Source: Hericium rajendrae (lineage: Eukaryota > Basidiomycota > Agaricomycetes > Russulales > Hericiaceae). Taken from it: a stretch of 64,000 nucleotides of DNA. Numbering within the stretch: the stretch's first letter is position 1; each line of letters starts with the position of its first letter. Below, piece by piece: positions 1-11,100 of this stretch. The DNA is taken from NCBI GenBank assembly GCA_033439255.1, contig CM065885.1:806001-870000 (forward strand). Direction: 5' to 3'. The notes under the pieces are model-generated. The model was given only the letters and a program-made list of their open reading frames with translations. It did not search any database and was not told the origin of the DNA. The position numbers were made by a program, and so were the translations under genes.

Positions 1-2
1 TT

Positions 3-539
3 TATTTTCACAGGGAAAGTGCTCGCACCGCGGTCGCCAGGGCCCAAGTCAAACAAGCCGACTCTTACAACAAGAATCGCCGGCTTCTCGACCTCAAACC
101 GGGTGACTTGGTTCTTGTCAACCCACACTCGCTCGAGTGGATTGAATCCAAGGGCGAGCATTCTAAGCTAACCCAACGCGCGATAGGGCCCTTCGCCGTT
201 CAAGAGCGCCTTAATCCGAACGTTTACCGCTTAGACCTGTCCGACAAATACCCCGGCTCAAATGTATTCAACATCGAGCACCTCAAACGCTATCACGCGC
301 CCACCGGTTCATCAGCGGACCGCGCCGTTCTGCGCGAAACTCGCCAACAACGGCCGGCTAGCGAAGAATATCAAGTGGAGAAAATCGTTGGGCATCGCTT
401 TGACAAGCGCAAGCGCCAGATGCTGTATCTCGCACGCTGGGAGGGCTATTCGCCCCAGTTCGACTTGTGGCTCACGGCGCGCGACCTCCGCAACGCCCCT
501 CGTCGTCTTTTCGCGTATCGACAAGCTCACCAAATTTAA
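3..539 (+). CDS. Gypsy Pol, C-terminal end: integrase tail plus chromodomain
   Basis: The frame is already open at the window edge, so this is the end of a longer polyprotein. The part encoded near 110-300 matches the integrase C-terminal module of Gypsy elements (GDLVLVNPHS, then GPFAVQERLNPNVYRLDL and an NVFNIEHLKRY motif). The last 50 or so residues form a chromodomain (YQVEKIVGHR, then YLARWEGYSPQFDLWL). In this family the chromodomain is thought to steer integration to modified histones. It belongs to the element ending at 4546. Confidence 0.85.
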   Translation, partial: YFHRESARTAVARAQVKQADSYNKNRRLLDLKPGDLVLVNPHSLEWIESKGEHSKLTQRAIGPFAVQERLNPNVYRLDLSDKYPGSNVFNIEHLKRYHAPTGSSADRAVLRETRQQRPASEEYQVEKIVGHRFDKRKRQMLYLARWEGYSPQFDLWLTARDLRNAPRRLFAYRQAHQI

Positions 540-828
540 ACTGGTCTCTGCTGCCTCCCTTCGGGCTTCAGGAGCGCCTCAATTTCTTGTATTTTATTAT
601 TATTATTAATTCTTATGCCCCTCCGGCCGGTCCGGATTTCCCCCGTCCGCCGCGTCTTCGGCAATCGCCGGCGGCGCCTGAACTTTAAACGTGCTAGGAC
701 CTGTTCGCTACTTCAAACTCTAACCTCTCTTCTTGTCTTCTTCTTCGCTGAACACGGACGCGGGAGGCTCGCAGCCGTGTTCTGCTCTTCTATTCTCTTG
801 CTCTTTTTCTGTTCGTACTATCATTTCC

Positions 829-3800
829 ATGTCTGGCCTTCCCGGTCCCTCGTCGGCTTCGCCGCCTTCCGAGGCGTCAGCCCAAAAAGAGACTTTTCTT
901 TATCTCTCCCTCCGTATCATTGAACGCCGTCCCCTCCAGTTGTACCGTGACACTGCCAGTTTCATCCCTCGAGGTCCCGACGGCCGCGTCCTCGACGTCG
1001 TCATGAGTGTCCATCCTGCTGGATGGTGGGTCTCGTTCGGTTCCGACCACCCGGACCCGTTCGCCGATCTTCGACCGCCCCCGTCGGGGCCCCAGAACTC
1101 CTACTTGTACACTCCGCCTCCGTTGCCCGGTGCCACGATGCACGGCGTGGAATCCACCTGGCATGACCCGGCCCGACCGTGGTTCGCGTATCGCCCTCTC
1201 CCGGTTCCCTCCACCTGGACATCCTGGATCTACGACCCTCGCACCTCCTCCGGCTGGATCACGGGGTCCTCCCCCGCCGTCTCTCGCATCGACGCCCGCC
1301 GTCTCCTCGACGTCACCCGCGATAGCGAGGAAGTCCAGAATGTCGGCTCCGCCCTCGCTCAGCACCTAGGCCTCGCTCACGTCCCGGATCCCATCCCCAA
1401 GTGGACCCAGTGGCCAACTCTCCGGTCAGCGGAGGAGCACCGCGCTACGCTCACTCTTATCCGTTTCAGTGTCATCGAGTGGCGCGGCTTCGTCGCGTGG
1501 CTGCTCGCTCACGTCGGCGAGCACTGGCGGATGCTGCCGGTGCCCGGCTCGTGGGCCCAGAGCGTGGACTCTTGGGGTCTCGGCGAACCCGTTGGTGTTA
1601 TCGTCGACCTCGCCGTTCCCGAAGGTGACCTGCCTCACCTCGGCGAGCTCCTCCGCCACAACGTTTCCGTCCGCTACCTCTGGCTCCGCAACTATGACAG
1701 CCCTCCTTTCAGCCATCTCGTCGGCCTCCACCCCAGGCGCCTCCATGCGATGGATTGGCAGGAACGTCAGGCTCGCAACTCCCGTGCCCGCAAGACCGAG
1801 AAAAGCCGCGCAAAGCGTGCCGCCACCGCCGGCTGGTCTACATGGACTAACCAGCCGCGGCAGGACGGCGACCGCGCTCCCAACCCCCATCGCGCGCCAC
1901 AACCCCCGCAGAACACCAAGGATCCGTGGACTTACCGCTACCAGGAGTCGCGCTCGGACAAGACGTTCGAAGCCGTCTCCCAAGCTCGTGCCCGCCGCGA
2001 CGACTTTCGCGGCCAGTACCGTCTCCTGTACGGGTTTCCTGGCCCGCGGTACGCCACGTACATCGGGGATGAAGAACCGACCGCTGCTCAACGTGCGGCC
2101 GGCCCCGCGGAGGCGTATGAAGCTTGGGAGGCCGCCGCCCGCTCCGGTCCTCACGTTTCCAATCTTGTGCCCATAGTCAGCGGGGCCTTGCCCGCTCTTC
2201 CGCAGGCGGATGCTGCCACGGAAGCGTCGGGCTCCCACAGCGGCCCGCCACCCCACGCGCCGGATCACGCCCCTGCATCCGATCCGCCCTCGCGCGCGCC
2301 CACTCCCAGCGCCCCTTCGGCGTTCAAAGGCAAGGCGCGACAGCGCACTCCTTCCCCAGTCGCCTCGGTTCATTCGCCCCGGGACGACGATTTGGAATCT
2401 GCGGTCAGTCTCGGCGATGACGAGGAGGTCTCCTTGCTCGCCGTCGTCTCAGCCTCCGCGCGGGAAGCTCGCGCGGATGCGGACGCCGCCCACCGTCTCG
2501 TCGACGCCTCCACGTCCTCCGCGGGCCCTTCCATGCGCCGTTCGCCCTCGCCTCCGATCTCCACGGCCCCCGCCGCGCCCTCGCGCGTTGCCACGCCACC
2601 GGCGGTCGACGCCCCCGTCGCCCCGCGCGCGGTCAGCCCGGCCCCCGCCCCGCGTCGGCGGGCGAGTCGCTGGGATGTTCAGCCCTCAGCAGTCCCGCCT
2701 ACTTCGTCCGGTGCTGGCACGCTGGCCCTGCCGCCGCCCCGCCGTCGGCTCGAGGATCGCCTCACCGACGCCACGCTCCTGCAGCGCTTGGAACTGCCCG
2801 GCACCGCTCCCGACGATGCCATGGACGTGGACCCGCCCGCCGTGACTCTCCTGGATCGTCTTCGGCCCGTCGCTGCCCCGTCCCTGCTCGCGCGCTTCAC
2901 GTCCGCTGAGCCTCCCGCGTCGCCGGTCCTTTCCTCGCAGGTTTCCGCCGCCCCGGTCGCCGCCCCGCCGCCTTTGCCCGCATCCACCGCCACGCCAGCC
3001 GTCACGACCGTCTCCGCCTTATTCTCCTCCGGCGCCCCTGCCACCGCTTCGCTCCGCTCGCGCCTCGCTCCCGTTCACCCCGTCGACCCCACGCCGTTCC
3101 GCACCGCTCACCGCCTCGGCACCTTAACCGTCCCGGCCATACCCCCCTCGGCAGCGCGCGGCACCCTGTATTTCGACTACCGCGGCATGGTCCGCGTGGC
3201 CCTTCGCAGGCAGGAGCACCCGGCCGAGTCCGTCTCGGACCTCGTTCGCTGGTTGTTGTCCCGCGGCATCGCCTTTGTCTGGCGCGTTCCCGTGCCCCGC
3301 TCCGTTACTGCGGTCCTCTCCCCGCTCGACGGCCCTCCATTCGCCGGGCCTCCGGCTTCGCTCGCCGCCTACGAGGCCTCCGTCCGCGCGGTTCTGCAAC
3401 GACCGCACGCCCGCCACTGGCTTCAGCGCGGGGGGCTCGCCTGGCGGTTGGCCCTTCATTATGGGCCCGCCGATCTCCTCGACCATGCTGTCTCCGGCCC
3501 CTCTTCCCGCACCACGGCCCTCGGCCTGGGCACGGGTCGCGACGTGCCCGTCCTCAGCATCGGCGATGTCACCTCTGCGGAGGAAGACGCGGCGCTCATC
3601 GGTCGCAACCAGGGCACGTCCGTATGGCCCAACCTCTTACTCTGGGAGTCCTCCGTTATGTGGACAGGAGAATGGTCCGCACCCGCCGAGTATTGGTTCA
3701 TGCGCCGTGTTGCCGACCTCGCCGCCGATCGTGAGGTTTTCCTCACCGATCGCCTGTGGCGGCGCCAGCTGCACCGCGTCATGCAGTCGCACGAGCGCAC

Positions 3801-3894
3801 GACCAGTGCGGAGCACGGTTCTGACCGTCGCGCCTTGGAGCTGGTGTCTCTGTACGCGGATGCCGCCAGAGTCGCCACGGTCCCTTTTTCTTGA
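829..3894 (+). CDS. Additional ORF of the Gypsy element, unknown function (about 1021 aa)
   Basis: A long open frame lies between the pol end and the LTR, on the same strand as pol, so it belongs to the retroelement. The ATG at 829 follows a T/C-rich leader. The frame is open further upstream, but that part reads like translated leader. No known domain is recognised. The N-terminal third is Trp-rich and globular-looking (many W, P and R). The centre is a low-complexity Pro/Ala/Ser region with basic patches. The last 250 residues are again globular. Gypsy elements usually end with integrase, so a large ORF after pol is atypical. It could be an element-specific accessory protein or a captured host gene. 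Confidence is high that it is an open coding frame and low for any function. Confidence 0.65.
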   Translation: MSGLPGPSSASPPSEASAQKETFLYLSLRIIERRPLQLYRDTASFIPRGPDGRVLDVVMSVHPAGWWVSFGSDHPDPFADLRPPPSGPQNSYLYTPPPLPGATMHGVESTWHDPARPWFAYRPLPVPSTWTSWIYDPRTSSGWITGSSPAVSRIDARRLLDVTRDSEEVQNVGSALAQHLGLAHVPDPIPKWTQWPTLRSAEEHRATLTLIRFSVIEWRGFVAWLLAHVGEHWRMLPVPGSWAQSVDSWGLGEPVGVIVDLAVPEGDLPHLGELLRHNVSVRYLWLRNYDSPPFSHLVGLHPRRLHAMDWQERQARNSRARKTEKSRAKRAATAGWSTWTNQPRQDGDRAPNPHRAPQPPQNTKDPWTYRYQESRSDKTFEAVSQARARRDDFRGQYRLLYGFPGPRYATYIGDEEPTAAQRAAGPAEAYEAWEAAARSGPHVSNLVPIVSGALPALPQADAATEASGSHSGPPPHAPDHAPASDPPSRAPTPSAPSAFKGKARQRTPSPVASVHSPRDDDLESAVSLGDDEEVSLLAVVSASAREARADADAAHRLVDASTSSAGPSMRRSPSPPISTAPAAPSRVATPPAVDAPVAPRAVSPAPAPRRRASRWDVQPSAVPPTSSGAGTLALPPPRRRLEDRLTDATLLQRLELPGTAPDDAMDVDPPAVTLLDRLRPVAAPSLLARFTSAEPPASPVLSSQVSAAPVAAPPPLPASTATPAVTTVSALFSSGAPATASLRSRLAPVHPVDPTPFRTAHRLGTLTVPAIPPSAARGTLYFDYRGMVRVALRRQEHPAESVSDLVRWLLSRGIAFVWRVPVPRSVTAVLSPLDGPPFAGPPASLAAYEASVRAVLQRPHARHWLQRGGLAWRLALHYGPADLLDHAVSGPSSRTTALGLGTGRDVPVLSIGDVTSAEEDAALIGRNQGTSVWPNLLLWESSVMWTGEWSAPAEYWFMRRVADLAADREVFLTDRLWRRQLHRVMQSHERTTSAEHGSDRRALELVSLYADAARVATVPFS

Positions 3895-3955
3895 CTTCTC
3901 TTAGGGCATATTTTTGGTGACAATTTCTTCCGTGTCCGTCTTGACTGGGGGGCTT

Positions 3956-4546
3956 TGTGACGCGGGGTCCCGGCAGACCTCGTACGCAGGAGACGCGACG
4001 CGCGACGACGCGTCTAGGCGGTCCGAAGTGCCGAGATCACGTGCTTAGTCAAGTCGGACTCGTTTGGTACTGTACAGTAGCGGACATTGAACTATCTTGC
4101 ATGTATTTTAACCAACGTCCTCACAAGGGACAGAGGCATCTTACTACACCTTCTTTCTTGCTCGAATCTTATTTTCATTTGCTCTCTGCCCGTTTGCTGC
4201 TCTTAACTCGCCTTCGCTCGCTCGCTATCCATAGCGAGCTCCCGACTTCTCGTTAAGGAATCGGAGGCGCGCCCACAAGAGCAAACACGCGTCACGCGTT
4301 GCCTTTGCGGGCTACTCCCTTCTCTCTCACTTCGCGTCAACGACTCCTCGCGACGAGACTAGAGGGAAGCTCTCCAGTCTCGCCGTCGACGTCGCGTCGC
4401 ACGCTCTCACTCTCTGCCGAGGCAGGGAAGCTCTCCCGACAGTAGAGGCGCCTGTCCTTCCGTCCAGGGCCGACGTACACCTCTGTTCCGCTCGTCACCC
4501 GTCAGTTCCCTTGTCAGGATTCCGTACCCTTGGACCAAGCGTCACA
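3956..4546 (+). repeat. 3' LTR of the left Gypsy element (591 bp)
   Basis: The LTR is bounded by a perfect 8-bp inverted repeat, TGTGACGC at 3956 and GCGTCACA at 4539-4546. It is preceded by a G-run of the polypurine-tract type. Only this copy is in the window. Confidence 0.8.
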
Positions 4547-5103
4547 GTCGGCATGCTTCTACAAAGCACTGAATAGAAGCGGAGATGGTAGCCGAGGGTG
4601 ACACACCAAACACTGGATGAAGCCATGCACCCAGGCGACACGCATGCCCGGAGGCATCAACGGGGATGTTGCCCTTGCAGCAACAAGACCAAGACCGACC
4701 GAGTCACAAGCAGCGGAGTACGCTGCATTGAGGTCCGCAATGGAAGACATGATAAAGCTAGGATGAGCGATGATTGAAAACAGAGACCGCAGGTTAATAG
4801 TGACTGAGGAAGGCAATGATGTGGGGGGAGGGAAGGAGACCGAGCGCGGACTTTGATGCTGCTTTGTTTGTCACGTGTTGCGCGTTTCATCGTCACAAAA
4901 ATGATGTCACATCGTGCTGATGTAATCCGGTTCTGACCGTCCGGTCCTAGTCAAGTCGGTCCGGCCGGACCAGCCCGGTTATCTGGATCTTATGTCATCT
5001 AACCTTAACCTGACTCAAAACTGACTTTGTCTCAAACCCGAATCAAAGGGCAGGCATTCCGTGGCATGCGGCAACTCCCGGTCGGAGATGGAATGACTTT
5101 GCG
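4547..5103. other. Intergenic, one weak short ORF
   Basis: No recognised gene. A plus-strand frame from ATG 4618 encodes about 49 residues with an amphipathic end (QAAEYAALRSAMEDMIKLG). It could be an exon of the gene that follows or chance. Nothing else stands out. Confidence 0.3.
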
Positions 5104-8100
5104 ATGCATGGTCTGTCGTCTGTGAGTGTTAGGGAGGCCCATCGTGCAGAATGTCCTTGTCCAATGCCCTGCCACACTACCGCTTCTCGCTCTTCCACAA
5201 GCGTAACGTTCAACTGGACGACTCTCCGGGCCACTGTTGAGAGTATGGAATATCGGATTGGAAGAGATCTTGACGACGTGGCAGATGCGGGGATGGTAGA
5301 CAGGCCGTGGTGCCTCGCTCGCATTTGCAGTGACGCAGTAAGTGTCTATGCTATCTTCCAGCTACGTACACCCTGACGCGCATCGCAGGTCGTCATCGAA
5401 AAGGCGATTGCAGAAGTCAAGCGCCTCGAAGCTAGCACTCGGATTGACCGTCCCTCAGGTGGGAAATGCATCTTGGAGAGTTTCCCCCCTTTGCTCATCA
5501 AGGTTGCGGAGTGGTACAAGACTTGTTATGGTGGAGGCAGTGGGGTGATGCTAGCACCTGATGGAACCATTGTAGAGTCACTCCTACGGGCAATGGAGAG
5601 GTTCCGGATGTCGAGGGGAGGGATCAGACCGACGACAATGTTGGAGGGAGGACAAGGTAATGACTTTGTTGTATGTTCCTTGTTCTGCACTGATTTCAGA
5701 TTTAGGCCCTGCAGCTCCAGACAAGCGTCAGCATGGGGATAAGGAGGGCCTAATTGCAGTGGAGGATAAGCTGGGCAATGAGGATAATGGATCAACTCGC
5801 AAAGGTGTGTTGTCTCATAGTAATCTTGTATTGCACATTAACAGTGTCACGGATCGCTCCATTTCTCTCCGCCTTCTTCTCTGCCATCAAGGCATCGCGT
5901 CGGTCATGTGCTCCAGCAGCCCCATCACATGTTCACTTCCTCACATGACCTGGGGCTATCCTTCACCCATGCCCTTGTTCCCCTTTGGGACATCCTATTG
6001 TTCTCCCTCCCATTGTTCTCCTTTTGGCCACCATTGTTCTCACTCTATTGTTCGACCCATTATGGTGTCCATTGTTCTTTTCCCATTGTCGTCCCAGTAC
6101 TTATAGGCTCCCTGTCGCTCGCCTATTTCCCTAGATTGTCCATTTCGTCTGTACCGTACTGTACCTCCAATACAGGTCACTGCGCTGCTAGTCGCTCTCT
6201 GCTCTCTCACTCCCATCATCGCTGGTGACTTGGGTGGCTCTCTGCTGTCTACGACCGAGTCTTGACACCTGGACAATCTCTCATACACCCGCCTCACCTC
6301 CCTACTATCGCCCATCATACCTTTCTTCTTTGAACCCTTCACCGCTGACATCTTCACCGAATCCCGACATCCATTCCATCAACCTCATCTCCCCTTTCCC
6401 ATCGCCAACACCATCGAGGGCAGTGCACTCATCCCCCTCCTCCGCTATTGTGCTGTGAAGCGTTGGGAAGCCGAAGGAGTTTGGTTTCGATTGAGGTCGT
6501 GGAAACCACGTGCAGGTGCTATCTCCATTGCCTTATACGTTCGAATTCGAGTTTCCTTTGACGTCGACTTGCAAGAATTCACGTTCGGTGCTTCGGATAT
6601 CGCTTACCACTGTCGCCAACCCAACCGAGGATCCCCTGCAAGTATCCTACCATCGACCTCATTCCCCTTTTGCACACTAGGTTTCTTCACCCCAGAACCC
6701 TCGCCTGAGCCTGTGTGGGCCAGAGAACGCCTCGGCCACCGATTCCTCAGAAACCCGTACTCGGACCCCCTGTACCCTCGTGCTCTTGGTCGTCGCCCAG
6801 TCGCGGCTGACTTCTTCTAGACCTCACCATTGATCCCACCGACCCCCGTTTCCAGACCACAGAACCATACCCACTCGGCGTCTTTGCCTCGCTCGACGAA
6901 TACTTCATCTACACCCTTTCTGGCATCGTTCGAATAGACTTCGTCACTCCGGACGAGGACGACGACGATCCCGCACAGTGGTACTTCGCTGATCGTGACG
7001 ACCAGGCAGACCTCGAGCTTAACGACTTCGACGTCGCAGCTACAGAACACCGCCGCCAACACCCCGCTACCCCGCCACTTCCCACCGTCGCCCTTCCTAG
7101 TGCAGATTCTCCCCCTGCTCGCACCACCCCACTTGTTGTTCCCCCAGGTATTACCTTCAACCCGGTAACCAACAACTACTACGCATACCGCTCCGACACC
7201 AATCGGCTTGTAGTCAGTTGGAGACCCAGCCTCGTAGAAGAAAGTGACCTGTGGTTTTGGCAGGCCAGTACCCTCTTCTTAACCACTGCAGAACTCGCAC
7301 TCTCTCAAGCAGTTATAGAGAATCTCGCTCAGCAACAAGCTACCCGCCTCGATACCCTTCGGGCCCCACTACACCACCACCTGTTTCGACGCCTACCCCA
7401 GTACCAGTCCCCTCACCTGCTCCACCTGTTGCCGCTGTTGCATCGACATCCACCGTCAACGTCAAACCAACCATTGCCACAGCTCCCCTGTTCCGCCGCC
7501 CGACGACATGTCCAACCCCGAGATCGGCGTCAAACCTGCTCCCTTTGAGGGAGATCGTTCCAAGTCCAAGGAATTCCAGCTGCGTATTCGCTTATTCCTT
7601 CGTGCCAACTCCGTCAGGTATAAAGAGGATACCGCCCAGATCTCCCTCTTCCTCGACCTCTGCCAGGGCCCTATTGCCGGCCAGTGGGCCACCCAGCGTG
7701 TCGAGGAGATCCTTGAGGATGACGATCTTGTGGCTGCAGCCACATCTCCAGCCCATGTCCCTCGCTATGCCAACCTCACTGCCCTTCGAACTCGCTTCAA
7801 TTTGGACTTCTCCCCCCTTGACGACTCCAAGGACGCCTCCCATGCCATCCAGACCCTCCAGATGGGCACGCGCCCGGTAGTCGACTACATCACCGAGTTC
7901 GAGTCCTTCGCTCCTCGCACCGGCTACAACGATGTGGCCCTGATCGATTGGTTCCTGCATGGCCTCAACAGCGCCTTGCGAGATGATTGCCAGCGCAGCT
8001 ACCCCACGCCCACCACCCTGGTTGAGTGGAAGGCAAGGGCCCGGGACAGGAATGCTGCCTACCTCATGCGCACCCGGTTCCAGAGTCCCCGCCCTACAAC

Positions 8101-11100
8101 TGGGCGCGCCCCGGTGAGCACTCGCTCCCCTCAGTCCACATCTACTGGCCGATCCCGCACAGTTGCTGCTACAGGTGCCCCACTGCCCAAACTCTCGGAG
8201 CCTGACCGTGAGCGTCTCAGGCGTGAGGGTGGTTGCTTCCGCTGCCGCCAGAAGGGCCATGGCTTCCGCGACTGCCCCCTCAATGCCGACTCCAACCCCC
8301 GTGCCCCAATCCCTCGTGTCCGAGCGCTAGAAACCGGCTCTGCCCCGGGAGTAGCTCCAGAAGATGCAGCCGCCGCCCTCGCTGTCCCCGCCATCAACAG
8401 GTCCATCGCCGACTTATCGTCGCAGTTGAAGGACTTGAGTGAGGAAGAAAGGGAAGAGGCAAAAGCTGCATTAAAGGATATGGTTGAGGGTTTTTAAAGC
8501 GCCCCCCGGTCACGTCGTCCGTGGGTGGCAAGAAACATTTCTTTGATCCGTCGAATCGCTTCTCTGTACTATCCGACCCCTGTGAGCAATCGTATCCATC
8601 GTCTTTGCGCATGTCCGCTATCACGCCCAACCGTCAGACACCGTCCATTACGCTCCAGGCCAAGATTATCACTACCCCGATCAAGAAACAAATCGACGCT
8701 GAGGCACTTCTCGATAGTGGTGCAGAAGGCATCATTATGCACCCCGAGTTTGCCAAGAAACACCAGTTCCCCCTCAAGAAACTCCCTAAACCCTTTCCCG
8801 TTCGCAATGTGGACAACTCCGAAAACATCATGGGCTGGGTCCGCTATTCAGTCAACCAGAACATCCGCATTTACGCCAAGGACTCGACGTCCTTCCATGA
8901 GGAGACAGCTGAGTTCTATCTCGTTGATATTGGTGACTACGACATTATCCTTGGGACCGATTGGTTACAGGAACACAACCCTGAAATTGATTGGGTCTCT
9001 CGTCGTGTCGACATGACTCGCTGCCCTCCCTCTTGCACTCTGAATAAACCCCCAGTCAAGAACCTGTCCACTCGCACTGAACGCCGCCACTCAGCCCCTC
9101 GTCCACCAGTCCTCAGCACTGCTGCAGTACTGCTCCCCCCACCTTGCCCCCCTCCATTGCTCCCACTGCCCCCACCATTTGTTGCTGCTCCCCTTCCCAA
9201 ATACGTGATCCCCGCTCGCCGAGTCCAAGGTGTCCGCCTTCGCCGCATCCACCTGTCCAAAGTCCCTGCACGTCTATTCACTGAGGACGATGACCCCCGA
9301 CCTAATGTCGATGACGACTGGGTTGAAGAGGGCCTTCGTCTAGCTGGTGTTCTCCCTGACTGGGACACACCACCCCCACCAGACGACGACCCCGACTATC
9401 AACACACCATCCGTATCCGTCGCTCTTTCACCAATGCTCAGAAACTGGCGGAGCGCGTGGCCACTCGTGTTGCAGAGAAGTCCTTTGCTGAGATGGTTCC
9501 CCCTCAGTATCAGGATTTCCAACCCGTCTTCGACGAGGAATCCTCCCATCGCCTCCCCGAACGTCGCCCTTGGGATCACGCCATTGACCTGAAAGATGGT
9601 TTTGAACCCCGTTCATGCAAGGTCTATCCCATGGCTCCTACCGAGCAGGAAGACCTTGATTCATTCCTTGATGACCAGGTCAAGAAAGGCTACATCCGTC
9701 CTTCCAAATCCCCTATGGCGAGTCCCTTCTTCTTTATCAAGAAAAAAGATGGAAAACTACGCCCCGTCCAGGACTATCGCACCCTCAACAAAGGCACCAT
9801 CAAGAATGAATATCCCCTGCCCCTCATCTCTGAACTCGTTGACAAGCTCAAGGGTGCCAAAGTCTTCTCCAAGATGGACGTTCGTTGGGGTTACAACAAC
9901 GTTCGCATCAAGGAGGGCGACGAATGGAAAGCCGCCTTCAAAACCAACCGCGGTCTCTTTGAACCCCTGGTGATGTTTTTTGGTCTTACCAACTCCCCTG
10001 CCACGTTCCAAGGAATGATGAATGAACTTTTCAAGGATCTCATCGACACGGGCAAAGTCGTCATCTACATGGACGATATCCTCATTTTCACCGAAACCCT
10101 CGAAGAACATCGCGACCTTGTGCGCAAGGTCCTCCAACGCCTCCAGGACAATGACCTCTTCCTCAAACCAGAGAAGTGCTCGTTCGAGCAGCCCTCAGTT
10201 GAGTTCCTCGGTCTCATCGTCTCCCATAACACGCTCGCCATGGACCCCGTCAAGGTTGCAGGCATTGCTGAATGGCCTGCCCCTCGTAACGTCAAGGACG
10301 TCCAGTCCTTTGTTGGCTTTGGCAACTTCTATCGACGCTTTATCCAGGACTTCTCCAAAGTTGCTCGTCCCATGTTTGACCTTACCAAGAAAGACCATCC
10401 TTGGGCCTGGTCTGCTGAATGTCAACATGCCTTTGAGGCTCTTAAAGCTGCGTTCACCTCGTCCCCAGTCCTTATCATGCCTGACCCGTCCAAACCCTAC
10501 CTGGTTGAGGTCGATGCCTCAGACTATGCCACAGGAGGTATCCTATCCCAGCGCGGGGAGGACGAGCAATGGCACCCTGTTGCTTACATCTCCAAGGCCT
10601 TCACCGCCCCCGAACGCAACTACGACATCTATGACAAGGAACTCCTGGCCATCATCCGCGCCCTCGAAGCCTGGCGCCACTACCTGGAAGGTTCTCCCCA
10701 TACTGTGGAGATCTGGACCGACCATAAGAACCTGGAATACTTCAAGTCTGCCCAAAAGCTGAGTCGTCGTCAGGCTCGCTGGGCTCTCTTCCTCACTCGT
10801 TTCGACTTCACCCTGATCCACAAACCCGGTATTCATCACCGGCCAGATGCCATGTCGAGACGACCTGACCATAGAGAGGGGGTGGACGACGACAACTCCG
10901 ATCGTGTCCTCCTCGACCCCAAGTACTTCCAGATCCGTGCTACACGTCCAGCTGCTGTCAAGTCCATTGGCAATGCTGATCTTCGCCAACGCATTCGCAA
11001 TGCCAAGACCAAGGACATTGAGGTTGTTCAAGCCCTTGATGTGATCCTGAACAATGGTCCTCGTTCCCTCGTCAAGAACCTCCAAGAATGGAACTACGAG

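Larger units (their letters stand above)
1..4546 (+). mobile_element. Gypsy-type (chromodomain) LTR retrotransposon, 3' part
   Basis: This is the right-hand part of a Ty3/Gypsy element that begins left of the window. In order it shows the end of integrase with a chromodomain (to 539), a long additional open frame (829-3894), a G-rich polypurine-like stretch (GGGGGG near 3947) and one LTR (3956-4546). The visible part looks whole. Because the 5' LTR lies outside the window, the two LTRs cannot be compared and age cannot be judged. The bases after the LTR, GTCGG at 4547-4551, are the candidate target-site duplication. Treated as a fossil element. Confidence 0.85.
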
